Origin: Paraburkholderia phytofirmans PsJN
GTDB lineage: Bacteria; Pseudomonadota; Gammaproteobacteria; Burkholderiales; Burkholderiaceae
DNA: 64,000 nt
Assembly (NCBI RefSeq): GCF_000020125.1
Contig: NC_010681.1
Location: 2,728,001 to 2,792,000 of the forward strand
Reading direction: 5' to 3'
Numbering within the stretch: position 1 is the stretch's first letter; each line of letters opens with the position of its first letter. Position numbers and translations under genes: made by a program. The notes beneath the pieces were generated by a model. It saw only the letters and a list, made by a program, of their open reading frames with translations, searched no databases and was not told the DNA's origin. This document shows positions 16,892 to 27,062 of this stretch, piece by piece.

Positions 16892-16938
16892 GCAAAAAGA
16901 AAATGGCCCGCGAACGATGCGGGCCATTTTCTTTTTGC
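16892..16938. terminator. Bidirectional terminator, perfect 20-bp stem
   Basis: Two perfect complementary 20-base arms (16892-16911 and 16919-16938) enclose a 7-base loop. The GC core GGCCCGC is flanked by A-runs on one side and T-runs on the other, so it can terminate smpB rightward and any leftward transcript. The rest of 16775-17184 holds no gene I would support; overlapping frames there have skewed, chance-like composition. Confidence 0.85.
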
Positions 16939-17184
16939 AAGCCGGCAAATGCGGCGGGCAAGCATCGTGACGGGCTATCCGCCTGCGGAGAACTGCACTT
17001 TCTGCCTTGCCGCGACGACCGCCTCGTGCTGATCGTGCCAACGCTTTCGTTCGGTGCTTTCGTGCTTTTTTCGGCGCTTTCGATACGGTCAACGCACTCA
17101 CGCTCACCGCAAACGGCACGGTCAGTAGGCTACGCGCGGCCCGTCCGTTTCGCGCAGCCGGCGCGTTGAGCGCAGCCGGCCCGT

Positions 17185-18117
17185 TCAACGCACCTCGCTC
17201 ACGCCCTTCCCTTTATTCACAATCGTCAGCGCCGAGGCGATCATCGAGCTCATGTCCGCGAGATTGCCCGGCACGATCAGCGTGGTGCCCTGCTTCGCCA
17301 GATTGCCGAACGCGTTCACGTATTGTTCGGCCACCTTGAGGTTCACCGCTTCCATCCCGCCGTTCGATTGAATCGCCGCCGCGATCTTCTGGATCGCCTG
17401 CGAGTTGGCCTCGGCCACGGCCAGAATCGCCGACGCCTGACCTTGCGCCTGATTGATCGCTGCCTGCCGCTCGCCTTCGGACTTCTGGATCGCCGCCTCA
17501 CGACCGCCGGACGCGATGTTGATCTGCTCCTGCTTGCGCCCTTCCGAAGCGGCGATCAGCGCGCGCTTCTCGCGCTCGGCGGTGATCTGCGCCTGCATCG
17601 CGTGGAGAATTTCCTTGGGCGGCGTCAGGTCCTTGATCTCGTAGCGCAGCACCTTCACACCCCAGTTCGTCGCGGCTTGATCGAGCGACGACACGATGCT
17701 GTGGTTGATGAAGTCGCGCTCCTCAAAGGTCTTGTCGAGTTCGAGCTTGCCGATCACCGAGCGCAGCGTGGTTTGCGACAACTGCGTGATCGCGAACACG
17801 AAGTTGCTCGACCCGTACGACGCCTTCATGGGATCGGTGACCTGAAAGTACAGCACGCCGTCCACCTGCAACTGCGTGTTGTCGCGCGTGATACAGACCT
17901 GGCTCGGCACTTCGAGCGGAATTTCCTTGAGGATGTGCTTATAGGCGATCCGATCGACGAACGGAAACGCAAAGCTCAACCCCGGTGTCAGCGTACGGTG
18001 ATAGCGGCCGAGTCGCTCCAGAACCCACGCATGCTGCTGCGGCACGATCTTGATGGTCTGCGCCGCCAGTACGATCACGATGATCAGAAGCACCGCCCCG
18101 ACGATGGTCGAATCCAT
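17185..18117 (-). CDS. SPFH/stomatin family protein (QmcA-like paraslipin)
   Basis: The 310-residue product has one N-terminal membrane anchor (VGAVLLIIVIVLAAQTIKIV), then the SPFH/Band 7 domain with VPQQHAWVLERLGRYHRTL and TPGLSFAFPFVDRIAY. The helical region EREKRALIAASEGRKQEQIN is the usual oligomerising coiled coil, and the end reads AKQGTTLIVPGNLADMSSMI, typical of QmcA/paraslipins. Such proteins form membrane microdomains and interact with FtsH or NfeD partners. A NfeD gene lies 61 bases upstream in the same direction, the standard stomatin/NfeD pairing. Confidence 0.93.
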   Translation of the reverse strand: MDSTIVGAVLLIIVIVLAAQTIKIVPQQHAWVLERLGRYHRTLTPGLSFAFPFVDRIAYKHILKEIPLEVPSQVCITRDNTQLQVDGVLYFQVTDPMKASYGSSNFVFAITQLSQTTLRSVIGKLELDKTFEERDFINHSIVSSLDQAATNWGVKVLRYEIKDLTPPKEILHAMQAQITAEREKRALIAASEGRKQEQINIASGGREAAIQKSEGERQAAINQAQGQASAILAVAEANSQAIQKIAAAIQSNGGMEAVNLKVAEQYVNAFGNLAKQGTTLIVPGNLADMSSMIASALTIVNKGKGVSEVR

Positions 18118-18178
18118 TACTGCCCTCCGGTCCGTAGTTCGAATAGTTGTGTGTGATGCGCGTGTCCCGTGTTGATGC

Positions 18179-18634
18179 TCAGGCCGTAGTGGCCCGGGTG
18201 TTTGAACGACGCGCCGCCACCACGACGAGGCAACTGCCTCGCAACTCGGTAATTTCGTAGAGATGCGCGTCTTCCGGCTCGCCCGCGGCCAGTTCGACGT
18301 CCCAAGCCGCGCCGCGATAATCGGCGCGCGCTCGCCGCTCGTGCCACGCCGGCACGGCGAGCGTTTGACCGATGTCGAGATTGACGTCCGGGTTGCGCGA
18401 CGCTTCCTTGCGCGTTCTGCGGCCGAACCGCGAACGCCTGAGCAGCAGCACCGCCGCCAGCGCCACCACGGCCGCGACCGCGAATTGCACGTCGGCTGGG
18501 GCGCCCGCGAGATTCGCGAGCGCGGCCGCTACGCAGCCCAACGCGATCATCAGCAGATAGAACGTGCCGCTGAGCAACTCCAGCACGACCAGCAAACCCG
18601 CCCCGATCCACCAGAACAATCCACCTGGCGCCAC
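18179..18634 (-). CDS. NfeD-like membrane protein
   Basis: From GTG 18634 the product is 151 residues: three closely spaced hydrophobic segments (FWWIGAGLLVVLELLSGTFY, then LLMIALGCVAAALANLAG, then VAAVVALAAVLLLRR) and a C-terminal OB-fold-like domain with DIGQTLAVPAW and TELRGSCLVVV. This is the short NfeD type that partners stomatins; the next gene is one. I chose GTG 18634 because GGAGG precedes it by five bases; a longer in-frame ATG at 18736 would put a strong terminator hairpin inside the coding region. Confidence 0.88.
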   Translation of the reverse strand: MAPGGLFWWIGAGLLVVLELLSGTFYLLMIALGCVAAALANLAGAPADVQFAVAAVVALAAVLLLRRSRFGRRTRKEASRNPDVNLDIGQTLAVPAWHERRARADYRGAAWDVELAAGEPEDAHLYEITELRGSCLVVVAARRSNTRATTA

Positions 18635-18652
18635 GTCGACCTCCACAAAGCA

Positions 18653-18679
18653 AAACACCCCGGATCTACCGGGGTGTTT
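18653..18679 (-). terminator. Rho-independent terminator of ppsA
   Basis: Perfect 11-bp stem AAACACCCCGG / CCGGGGTGTTT (18653-18663 and 18669-18679) with a 5-base loop, about 120 bases past the ppsA stop. On the minus strand T-rich sequence follows. Confidence 0.85.
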
Positions 18680-18800
18680 ATAGCACGAAGCAAGGGCGTT
18701 TAACGGGCGACACGGCAAGGTTTCACGTGCATTCAACGCGCGCTTGACCTACCGCATCGCACGTTATGCATGCCGTTTAGAAAACGGCACGCCGTTCGTG

Positions 18801-21206
18801 TTACTGCTTCGCCGACTTCGCCAGTTGCTGCCACGTCTCGACGATCGTGTCAGGGTTCAGCGAGATCGACTTGATGCCTTCATCGGTCAGCCATTGCGCG
18901 AAATCCGGATGATCCGACGGGCCCTGGCCGCAGATACCGACGTACTTGTCCAGTCGCAGACACGTGTCGATCGCGCGCTTCAACAGGAACTTGATTGCCG
19001 GATCGCGTTCGTCGAAATCCACCGCCAGCAGTTCCATACCGGAGTCGCGGTCGAGGCCGAGCGTGAGCTGCGTCAGGTCGTTCGAGCCGATCGAGAAACC
19101 GTCGAAGAATTGCAGGAATTCCTCAGCGAGAATCGCGTTCGACGGCACTTCGCACATCATGATCAGGCGCAGGCCATTCTCGCCGCGCTTCAGGCCGTAC
19201 TTGGCCAGCAGCCCGACCACGCGTTCCGCCTGCTTCAGCGTACGCACGAACGGCACCATGATCTCAACGTTGTCGAGGCCCATCTCTTCGCGCACCTTCT
19301 TCAACGCGATGCATTCCATCTGGAACGCTTCGGCGAAATCGTCCGCGATGTAGCGCGACGCGCCGCGGAAACCCAGCATCGGGTTTTCTTCGTCCGGCTC
19401 GTAGCGCGAACCGCCGATCAGCTTCTTGTACTCGTTCGACTTGAAATCCGACAGACGCACGATCACGGGCTTCGGATAGAACGCCGCCGCGATCGTGGCG
19501 ATCCCTTCGGTCAGCTTGTCGACGTAGAACGCGCGCGGCGAGGCGTGCCCGCGAGCGACGCTTTCCACGGCCTTCTTCAGGTCCTGATCGATGTTCGGGT
19601 ACTCGAGAATCGCCTTCGGGTGAACGCCGATGTTGTTGTTGATGATGAACTCGAGCCGCGCGAGACCCACGCCTGCATTCGGCAGTTGCGAGAAGTCGAA
19701 GGCCAGTTGCGGGTTGCCCACGTTCATCATGATCTTCACCGGAATCGGCGGCAGTTCGCCGCGCTGCACTTCGGTAACTTCGGTTTCGAGCAGACCGTCG
19801 TAGATCCTGCCTTCGTCGCCTTCCGCGCACGATACCGTGACCAGCGCGCCTTCCTTCAGCACGTCGGTCGCGTCGCCGCAGCCGACCACCGCCGGCACGC
19901 CCAGCTCACGCGCAATAATCGCCGCGTGACAGGTCCGGCCGCCACGATTCGTGACGATTGCCGACGCGCGCTTCATGACCGGTTCCCAGTTCGGGTCGGT
20001 CATGTCGGCGACCAGCACGTCGCCCGGCTGCACACGGTCCATTTCCGACGGATCGTGAATCACGCGCACCGGACCCGCACCGATCTTCTGACCGATTGCG
20101 CGGCCGGTGGCCAGCACGTTCGACTGACCCTTCAGCTTGAAACGCTGTTCGGCCTTGCCCGCCGCCTGGCTCTTCACCGTTTCCGGACGCGCCTGCAGAA
20201 TGAAGATCTTGCCGTCGCGGCCGTCCTTGCCCCACTCGATGTCCATCGGACGCTCGTAGTGCTTTTCGATGATGACGGCGTATTTGGCCAGTTCGATCAC
20301 GTCTTCGTCCGTGATCGAGAAGCGGTTGCGCTGCTCGTGCGCCACGTCGACGGTCTTCACGCGGCCTTCTTCGCCCGCCTTGGTGAATTCCATCTTGATC
20401 AGCTTCGAGCCGATCGAGCGGCGGATGATCGGGTACTTGCCTTGCGCGAGCGTGGTCTTGTAGACGTAGAACTCGTCCGGATTCACCGCGCCTTGCACCA
20501 CGGTTTCGCCCAGACCATAGCTCGACGTGATGAAGACAGCGTCCTTGAAGCCCGATTCCGTGTCCAGCGTGAACATCACGCCGGCCGCGCCGACGTCCGA
20601 GCGCACCATGCGCTGCACACCCGCCGACAACGCGACTTCAGCGTGCGTGAAGCCCTTGTGGACGCGATAGGAGATAGCGCGGTCGTTGTATAGCGAAGCG
20701 AACACGTGCTTCATGCGATCGAGCACGTCTTCCACACCGACCACGTTGAGGTAGCTTTCCTGCTGACCCGCGAACGATGCGTCCGGCAAGTCTTCCGCCG
20801 TGGCCGACGAACGCACGGCGAACGACAGCTCTTCAGGCGAGCTGTTTTGCAGGGTGTCGAAGCCCGCGCGGATATCCGCCTCGAGTTGTGGCTGGAACGG
20901 CGCGTCGACGATCCATTGGCGGATTTCCTTGCCCGCTTCGGCAAGCGACTTCACGTCGTCGACGTCGAGCGTCTCGAGACGTTTGGCAATGCGTTCGGTC
21001 AGGTTGTTGTGATGCAGGAAGTCGCGGAAAGCCAGCGCCGTGGTGGCGAAACCGGTCGGCACGCGCACGCCGGCCTCGGCGAGCTGACTGATCATCTCGC
21101 CAAGCGACGCGTTCTTGCCACCGACGATTTCCACGTCGGTCATCCGCAACTGCTCAAACGGAACTACATACGCCTTATCCTTTGCGACGGTAACTGCGTT
21201 AGTCAT
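18801..21206 (-). CDS. ppsA: Phosphoenolpyruvate synthase (pyruvate, water dikinase)
   Basis: PpsA makes PEP from pyruvate and ATP via phospho-histidine, for gluconeogenesis. The 801-residue protein begins [17 protein letters not shown] with the ATP-grasp N-terminal domain ([31 protein letters not shown]), then the swivelling domain with catalytic His427 in [15 protein letters not shown], then the PEP-binding barrel ([28 protein letters not shown]). ATG 21206 is preceded by AGGGG; the longer frame to 21314 has no conservation. It is divergent from ppsR, whose product switches PpsA activity by phosphorylation. Confidence 0.98.
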   Translation of the reverse strand: MTNAVTVAKDKAYVVPFEQLRMTDVEIVGGKNASLGEMISQLAEAGVRVPTGFATTALAFRDFLHHNNLTERIAKRLETLDVDDVKSLAEAGKEIRQWIVDAPFQPQLEADIRAGFDTLQNSSPEELSFAVRSSATAEDLPDASFAGQQESYLNVVGVEDVLDRMKHVFASLYNDRAISYRVHKGFTHAEVALSAGVQRMVRSDVGAAGVMFTLDTESGFKDAVFITSSYGLGETVVQGAVNPDEFYVYKTTLAQGKYPIIRRSIGSKLIKMEFTKAGEEGRVKTVDVAHEQRNRFSITDEDVIELAKYAVIIEKHYERPMDIEWGKDGRDGKIFILQARPETVKSQAAGKAEQRFKLKGQSNVLATGRAIGQKIGAGPVRVIHDPSEMDRVQPGDVLVADMTDPNWEPVMKRASAIVTNRGGRTCHAAIIARELGVPAVVGCGDATDVLKEGALVTVSCAEGDEGRIYDGLLETEVTEVQRGELPPIPVKIMMNVGNPQLAFDFSQLPNAGVGLARLEFIINNNIGVHPKAILEYPNIDQDLKKAVESVARGHASPRAFYVDKLTEGIATIAAAFYPKPVIVRLSDFKSNEYKKLIGGSRYEPDEENPMLGFRGASRYIADDFAEAFQMECIALKKVREEMGLDNVEIMVPFVRTLKQAERVVGLLAKYGLKRGENGLRLIMMCEVPSNAILAEEFLQFFDGFSIGSNDLTQLTLGLDRDSGMELLAVDFDERDPAIKFLLKRAIDTCLRLDKYVGICGQGPSDHPDFAQWLTDEGIKSISLNPDTIVETWQQLAKSAKQ

Positions 21207-21720
21207 ACAAGCCCCTAAGTGTGAAAGAAATTCACGGCTGTGCAAGTGGGCTCGAACACGAGACGCCCATTGGGAGCGTAACCTCGCGTCTTGCACAACC
21301 TGTTGGAGAAGCAATCGCTCGAAGCGCGAGGAAGAAGGCCAATGGACGGACTTACCGATCGATCCACCACGTTCCCGGCAACTTGACGACTAAAATACCG
21401 GCCAAAAGCGAGGCGTTGAACGACCGTTCGCGGTGAGTTAGACGCCAATCGCCTGCAATTGCTTATCCAACAGGTTGCCGCTATTCTACCGTGCCGACTT
21501 TGAAAATGTGACAGTCGGACGAGAATTGCGCCTCGAACCGCGCCCCGGACCGGCCAGCGGGCTTTTGCGAAGCCCCGCCGCCATCCGGGCGCAGTTGCGG
21601 TGCCCACGGCGCGCTGGTCGGACGCCGCTGCAGTTTCCGGTCAGCCACCGGGCAGCGTCGTCCAAACAGCGATGTTTCATTCGAGCGCTTTTTTTCGCTC
21701 ACGTTCCCCAGCCCCCACTG
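21207..21720. other. Divergent ppsA/ppsR intergenic region
   Basis: About 510 bases between the divergent ppsA and ppsR starts must hold both promoters. On the minus strand TATTTT preceded at 17 bases by TTCAAC is a weak candidate for ppsA. I saw no small ORF with a ribosome site and no structured RNA I would defend. Confidence 0.4.
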
Positions 21721-22536
21721 ATGCCGCCCACCGTATTCATCGTCTCCGACGGTACCGGGATCACTGCCGAAACTTTCGCGCATTCGATCCTCTCCCAGTT
21801 CGACCAGAAGTTCCGCCTGGTTCGCGTGCCCTTCGTCGACTCGACCGAGAAGGCCTACGCCACGCTCGAAAAGATCAACGAAGCGATCGTGCAGGACGGC
21901 CGCCGTCCGATCGTCTTCACCACGCTCGTGGACAGCGCGTCGAATCAGATCGTCAAAGGCTCGAATGCGCTCGTGCTGGACATGTTTCAGACCTTTGTCG
22001 AGCCGCTCGAACAGGAACTGGAACTGAAGTCGAGCCACGCGATGGGCCGCGGCCACCAGAACGCCGACACCGAGGAATACAAGAACCGGATTGAGGCGAT
22101 CAACTTCTCGCTCGCTCACGACGACGGCCAATCGAACCGCAACCTGGCCGACGCCGACGTGATTCTGGTCGGCGTGTCGCGCAGCGGCAAGACGCCGACG
22201 AGCCTCTACCTGGCTATGCAGTACGGGGTGAAAGCGGCCAACTATCCGCTGATTCCGGAAGATTTCGAACGCGGCAAATTGCCCACGCCGCTGCTGGCGC
22301 ATCGGCAGAAGATGTTCGGTTTGTCGATCGATCCGCAGCGGCTTTCGGAGATTCGCAACGAGCGCCGGCCCGGCAGCAAGTACGCCGCGCCGGAGAATTG
22401 CCGTTATGAGATCAACGAAGCCGAAGCGATGATGCGGCGTGAAGGGATCAAGTGGTTGTCGTCGACGCACAAGTCGATCGAAGAGATCGCGACGACGATC
22501 CTGCAGGAAATCAAGCTGGATAGGCCTTCCTATTGA
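21721..22536 (+). CDS. ppsR: PEP synthase regulatory protein (bifunctional kinase/pyrophosphorylase)
   Basis: The 271-residue product belongs to the DUF299/PSRP family: it inactivates PEP synthase by ADP-dependent phosphorylation of a threonine and restores it by phosphate-dependent removal. It begins MPPTVFIVSDGTGITAETFA, typical for the family, and has the P-loop-like GVSRSGKTPTS at residues 151-161. The late segment MMRREGIKWLSSTHKSIEEI is also characteristic. It sits back-to-back with its target ppsA. In-frame codons upstream to 21475 are not conserved-looking and lack a ribosome site. Confidence 0.97.
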   Translation: MPPTVFIVSDGTGITAETFAHSILSQFDQKFRLVRVPFVDSTEKAYATLEKINEAIVQDGRRPIVFTTLVDSASNQIVKGSNALVLDMFQTFVEPLEQELELKSSHAMGRGHQNADTEEYKNRIEAINFSLAHDDGQSNRNLADADVILVGVSRSGKTPTSLYLAMQYGVKAANYPLIPEDFERGKLPTPLLAHRQKMFGLSIDPQRLSEIRNERRPGSKYAAPENCRYEINEAEAMMRREGIKWLSSTHKSIEEIATTILQEIKLDRPSY

Positions 22537-22696
22537 GCCTGTGCGCATGGGTCGCGCGAGCCCGGCGTGCCTTGAACATGGGCACGTGCGGGGACTTGCA
22601 TGTTGTCGTCGAGCCACCGCGTAAGCGCGATCTGAGCCCCGCAGCCTGAAACACGCTCCAGCGCTGACAAACGCCGGAACACGCACGTCCCCTGCG

Positions 22697-23482
22697 TCAA
22701 CTACGGCCGCGCTGCTGCCGGCACTGCTCGAATACGCACACGGCCGCGGCGGCCGCTACATTCAGCGACTCCATGCCGCCCGGCTGTGGAATCGTCACCC
22801 GCAACGAAACCTTGTCGCGCCAGATCTGCGACACACCCGCGCCTTCATTGCCGAACACCCAGGCAAGCGGTCCGCTCAGGTCGCAATCGTAGATCGCCTC
22901 GGCGCCGTGCGAGTCCGTGATCACGATCGGCACCGCGAGGCGCTCGATCAGCGCCTGCGCTTCCGCGTCCTCGTGAATCTGCAGCAGGAAGTGCGCGCCC
23001 ATGCCCGAACGCAGGACTTTCGACGACCACGCGTACGCCGTGCCCGGCGCGCAGAACACCTGCTGAATGCCGGCGGCGGCCGCGCTGCGCAGAATCGAGC
23101 CGACGTTGCCCGCGTCCTGTACGCCGTCGAGCACGAGGCAGGTTTGCGCGACCGTGTCGGGCAGCGGCGTATCGAGCTTTTCAACCAGCAGCAAAGTGCC
23201 CACACCGTGCACGACATTCGACAACTGCCCGAACAACGCATCCGGCAGCGTCACGACACGATGATCTTCGATGCGCGCAACGATCGCCTGCGCTTCGTCG
23301 TGGCGCAGCGCGCCATCGGTGACGATGCACATTTCCGGTTGCCCGGCGACGTCGAGATAGGCGCCCGCCAGATGAAACCCTTCGAGCAGCGCGTGGCCGC
23401 TTTTACGCTGTTGATGCGTCGAGCCGGCCAATGCCTTCAGGCGCTTGTAGAGCGGATTGTCCCGCGAGGTGATGGCTTTCAC
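22697..23482 (-). CDS. TrmH/SpoU-family RNA methyltransferase
   Basis: This 261-residue SPOUT enzyme methylates a 2'-hydroxyl in RNA using AdoMet. The N-terminal substrate-binding domain reads VKAITSRDNPLYKRLKALAG and GHALLEGFHLAGAYLD; the catalytic knot has the three family motifs NVGSILRSAAAAGI, WVFGNEGAGVS and IPQPGGMESLNVAAAAAV. The rRNA target cannot be fixed from sequence; RlmB/TsnR-like large-subunit modification is likely. GTG 23482 is chosen from the family N-terminus; GTG 23524 is possible. It is the last gene of the long leftward operon, about 73 bases after rnhB. Confidence 0.92.
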   Translation of the reverse strand: MKAITSRDNPLYKRLKALAGSTHQQRKSGHALLEGFHLAGAYLDVAGQPEMCIVTDGALRHDEAQAIVARIEDHRVVTLPDALFGQLSNVVHGVGTLLLVEKLDTPLPDTVAQTCLVLDGVQDAGNVGSILRSAAAAGIQQVFCAPGTAYAWSSKVLRSGMGAHFLLQIHEDAEAQALIERLAVPIVITDSHGAEAIYDCDLSGPLAWVFGNEGAGVSQIWRDKVSLRVTIPQPGGMESLNVAAAAAVCVFEQCRQQRGRS

Positions 23483-23555
23483 AGGCAGCGAAGAGACAGT
23501 GAGGATGAAGAAAAAGTGGGTCACACGCAGCGCTTATGAGGCGCCCGTGTGAAGC

Positions 23556-24302
23556 TCAGACGGCGCTGCCGCGTTCGCCGAAGGCGTCGTCGTCGAACAT
23601 CACTTCGGATACGACGATCACTTCACCGGCCGGCAGCGGCATGCCCGTGCTCAGGCGCAGATGCGCCTCACGCACCGGCGCGAACGAACGCCGATGATGC
23701 TCGCAAGGTCCATGTTCGCGCAGCGCCTTGAGATGCTGCGGCGTGCCGTAACCGGCATGCGCGTTGAAGCCGTAGACGGGATGCGTCTGATGCAATTCGA
23801 GCAGCATCCGGTCGCGCGTGACTTTGGCGAGAATCGACGCCGCCGAAATGCTTTTGACGAGCGCGTCGCCGCCGATCACCGCTTCGCTGCGCACGCTCAG
23901 TGTCGGGCAGCGATTGCCGTCGATCTTGACGAGCGTCGGCACGACGGACAGGCCTTCGACGGCGCGCTTCATGGCCAGCATGGTCGCGTGCAGGATATTC
24001 AGAGAATCGATTTCTTCGACGGTGGCCGAAGCGATGCAGTAAGCGAGCGCGCGGTCGACGATCTTGTCGTACAGTTCGTCGCGCTTTTTCGCGGTCAATA
24101 CTTTGGAATCGTCGAGGCCGCGAATCATCGGTTTGGACGGGTCGAAAATCACCGCCGCGGCCACGACTGGGCCGGCCAACGGGCCACGCCCTGCTTCGTC
24201 GACGCCGCAGACGATGTCATCCGGCGTCTCGAAGTTCAGGCCGACCTGTTGCGCCGACGCTCCTGCGACGGTTTTACGGCGCGGCGCGCGTGACAGGGTC
24301 AC
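23556..24302 (-). CDS. rnhB: Ribonuclease HII
   Basis: RnhB nicks RNA of RNA-DNA hybrids and misincorporated ribonucleotides. The 248-residue product shows [19 protein letters not shown] with the first catalytic Asp-Glu, [27 protein letters not shown], and [18 protein letters not shown]. The ending [15 protein letters not shown] is an acidic extension beyond the usual core. The GTG start overlaps the lpxB stop by four bases. rnhB after lpxB is the common proteobacterial order. Confidence 0.96.
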
Positions 24303-25468
24303 GGCCGCCCCTTGCGCTTTTCGATGACGCTCGCCACGACTTCCGCCGCACGCTGCGCGGTGTTTTGCTTCAGCACGTGATGCATCTCCGTGAAGATTTC
24401 CGTCAGCGTGCGCCGGTTGGTCTCGTCGCGCAACTGTTTCAGCGTGGCTTCGGCCAACGCCTGCGGGGTGGCGAAGTGCTGCAGGATCTCCGGCACCACG
24501 AAGCGCCCCGCCAGAATATTCGGCAGCCCAACATACGGCAGATAGCCCTGGCGGCGCATGATCTGGCCGGTCAGCCAGGGCACCTTGTACGAGATCACCA
24601 TGGGCTTTTTCAGCAGCGCGGCTTCGAGCGTTACGGTGCCGCTCTTCACGAGGATCGCGTCGGCTGCGGTCATGGCGAGTTGAGCCTGGCCGTCGGTAAT
24701 CGTCAGCGCAAGGCCCGGGTGCGAATCGACCAGCGGCCGCAGCATTTCGCGCAGCGCCGGCGTGGCCGCCGGCATCACGAAGCGCAGATTCGGCTCCTGG
24801 TGCTGCATCATTTCCATCGCGGCGAAGAACGTCGGGCCGATCAGATCGATCTCCGAGCGTCGGCTGCCCGGCAGCACCGCGATGATCGGACCGTCTTGTG
24901 CGAGACCGAGTGCCCGGCGCGCGCCGAGCGTGTCCGGCACGAGCGGAATTTCGTCAGCGAGCGGATGGCCCACATACGATGCCGCGACGCCCGCTTTTTC
25001 CAGCAGCGCCGTTTCGAACGGGAACACGCACAGCATGTGGTCGACCGCCTTGGCGATCTTCTTGATGCGGCCGCCGCGCCACGCCCAGATGGACGGGCAC
25101 ACGAAGTGAACGGTTGGAATCCCGGCCTCGCGCAACGGATGCTCGAGCCCGAAATTGAAATCGGGCGCGTCCACGCCGACGAACACCGACGGCGGCTCTG
25201 CCAGCAACTGCCTCTTCAGTTCGTTGCGAATGCCGAGAATGCCGGGAATATGCTTCAGCGCCTCGACATAGCCGCGCACCGAGAGCTTTTCCATCGGAAA
25301 GTGGGCGTCGAAGCCCGTCGCGATCATGCGTGGGCCGCCGATCCCGTAGTACTGGGTGCCGGCGGGCAGACGGCTCGTGAGGCCGTCGAGCAGCGAGGCC
25401 GCCAGCAGGTCGCCGGACGGCTCGCCGGCCACCATCGCGACGCGCAAGGGACTGGGTTGCAATGCCAT
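24299..25468 (-). CDS. lpxB: Lipid A disaccharide synthase
   Basis: LpxB joins UDP-2,3-diacylglucosamine with lipid X to give the lipid A disaccharide, at the inner face of the inner membrane. The 389 residues show the GT19 landmarks: [19 protein letters not shown] at the start, [43 protein letters not shown] and [20 protein letters not shown]. It starts three bases after the lpxA stop and overlaps rnhB. Confidence 0.98.
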
Positions 25469-25471
25469 CGC

Positions 25472-26260
25472 TTAGCGGATGATGCCGCGTTGCGACGCTT
25501 CGACGAACGCGAGCAGCGTCTGCACCGGCGCATCGCCATCGCCGCCCGCGGTCGCGAGTTCGCGCAACTGCACCTTCGCTTCTTCAAGCGAGAGGCCGTT
25601 CTTGTACAGCACGCGATACGCCGCGCGCAGCGCTGAAATCGCGTCCGGCGAGAAACCGCGGCGGCGCAAACCTTCCACATTGATGCCGTGCGGCTCGGCC
25701 TTGTTGCCGGCGGCGATCACGAACGGCGGAATGTCCTGCACCAGCGCCGAAGCGCCGCCCAGCATGGAATGCGCGCCGATGCGCACGAACTGATGCACGC
25801 CCGACATGCCCCCGACGATCGCGTGGTCGCCGATGGTCACGTGACCGGCCATCTGCGCGTTGCTCGACAGAATGACGTTGCTGCCGACGTGGCAATCGTG
25901 CCCGATGTGCACGTACGCCATGATCCAGTTGTCGTCGCCGAGCGTGGTGACGCCGGCGTCCTGCATCGTGCCGGTGTGGATCGTCGTGAATTCGCGGATC
26001 GTGTTGCGGTTGCCGATCACGAGCCGGGTCGGCTCGTCCTTGTACTTCATGTCCTGCGGACGGCCGCCGACCGATGCGTAGTGGCCGATCCGGTTGTCTT
26101 CGCCGAGCGTGGTGTGACCTTCGATCACGCTGTGCGACCCGACCGTGGTCCGCGCGCCGATCGTCACATGTGCGCCGATCACGGCATACGGTCCGACTTC
26201 GACGGACTCGTCGAGTTGTGCGCCCGGTTCGACGATCGCAGTGGGATGAATCCTGCTCAT
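25472..26260 (-). CDS. lpxA: UDP-N-acetylglucosamine acyltransferase
   Basis: LpxA performs the first step of lipid A synthesis, O-acylation of UDP-GlcNAc from an acyl-ACP. The 262-residue protein opens [20 protein letters not shown] and is built from left-handed beta-helix hexapeptide repeats. The catalytic-His region is [15 protein letters not shown]. The C-terminal helices carry [16 protein letters not shown] 26260 matches the family start; the frame continues upstream without conservation. It lies in the fabZ-lpxA-lpxB order. Confidence 0.98.
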   Translation of the reverse strand: MSRIHPTAIVEPGAQLDESVEVGPYAVIGAHVTIGARTTVGSHSVIEGHTTLGEDNRIGHYASVGGRPQDMKYKDEPTRLVIGNRNTIREFTTIHTGTMQDAGVTTLGDDNWIMAYVHIGHDCHVGSNVILSSNAQMAGHVTIGDHAIVGGMSGVHQFVRIGAHSMLGGASALVQDIPPFVIAAGNKAEPHGINVEGLRRRGFSPDAISALRAAYRVLYKNGLSLEEAKVQLRELATAGGDGDAPVQTLLAFVEASQRGIIR

Positions 26261-26388
26261 GCGTCCTCGCTTCTGATTCTGTTGCGTTGTCTGGATAGGC
26301 ATCTGGCGGAAGGCCGGCGCGCGCATGACGCCGCCGGCCGCCCGGACGCTGGCTTAAGCGCCGCGCGCTCAAGTGCGCCTAAGCGCGT

Positions 26389-26853
26389 TTAAGCGTCCTT
26401 GTCCGTGTGCCGCACCGCGCACATCAGGTCGGCTTCCGCCGCTACCACGCCATCCACTTCGGCGCGCGCCTTGAACTTCCAGATGCCGCGCATATGACGT
26501 TCGAACGTGCAGTTCAGGATCAGCTGATCGCCCGGTTCCACCACGCGCTTGAAGCGCGCGTTGTCGATGCCGACGAACAGATACAGCGTGTTCGACGGAT
26601 CGCTCGGCTCTTCCGAAAACGTCAGCAGGGCCGCCGTTTGCGCGAGTGCTTCGAGAATCAGCACGCCCGGCATCACCGGACGCGTCGGGAAGTGACCCTG
26701 GAAATACGGTTCGTTGATCGACACGTTCTTCAACGCTTTGATGCACTTGTGCGGCTCGAGTTCGAGCACCCGGTCGACCAGCAGGATCGGGTAACGATGT
26801 GGCAGCAGCGTGAGAATCTTATGAATGTCGAGATTGATTTTTTCGGTGCTCAT
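26389..26853 (-). CDS. fabZ: (3R)-hydroxyacyl-ACP dehydratase
   Basis: FabZ dehydrates beta-hydroxyacyl-ACP in fatty acid elongation and competes with LpxA/LpxD for the same substrate, which explains their linkage. The 154-residue hot-dog-fold protein begins [20 protein letters not shown]. It has the catalytic His in [15 protein letters not shown] and the Glu in [13 protein letters not shown], and ends with [14 protein letters not shown] 26853 is the family-consistent start. Confidence 0.98.
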   Translation of the reverse strand: MSTEKINLDIHKILTLLPHRYPILLVDRVLELEPHKCIKALKNVSINEPYFQGHFPTRPVMPGVLILEALAQTAALLTFSEEPSDPSNTLYLFVGIDNARFKRVVEPGDQLILNCTFERHMRGIWKFKARAEVDGVVAAEADLMCAVRHTDKDA

Positions 26854-27062
26854 GGTGTTTCTGCTCACGCATTGACTGCGCGGTGATGACTGCGGATGCT
26901 GGTGCAGGTGGATTGGTAAAGCGTGCTGCCGGCGCTCGCCGTGACCCGGCGGCCGCGCCACCCGGTCACGGCAACCGACTTTGCTTCCTGATGCTTGCCC
27001 GCCATTTTACGCGGTGCCGGCGGGGTTGCCCGGCGAAATGCTTAGCCAGTTGCCTCGATGTT

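Noticed and set aside
16820..17188. Overlapping frames in the gap after smpB
   Set aside because: They read through the terminator stem and are Arg/Ala/Pro-rich on both strands without start signals.
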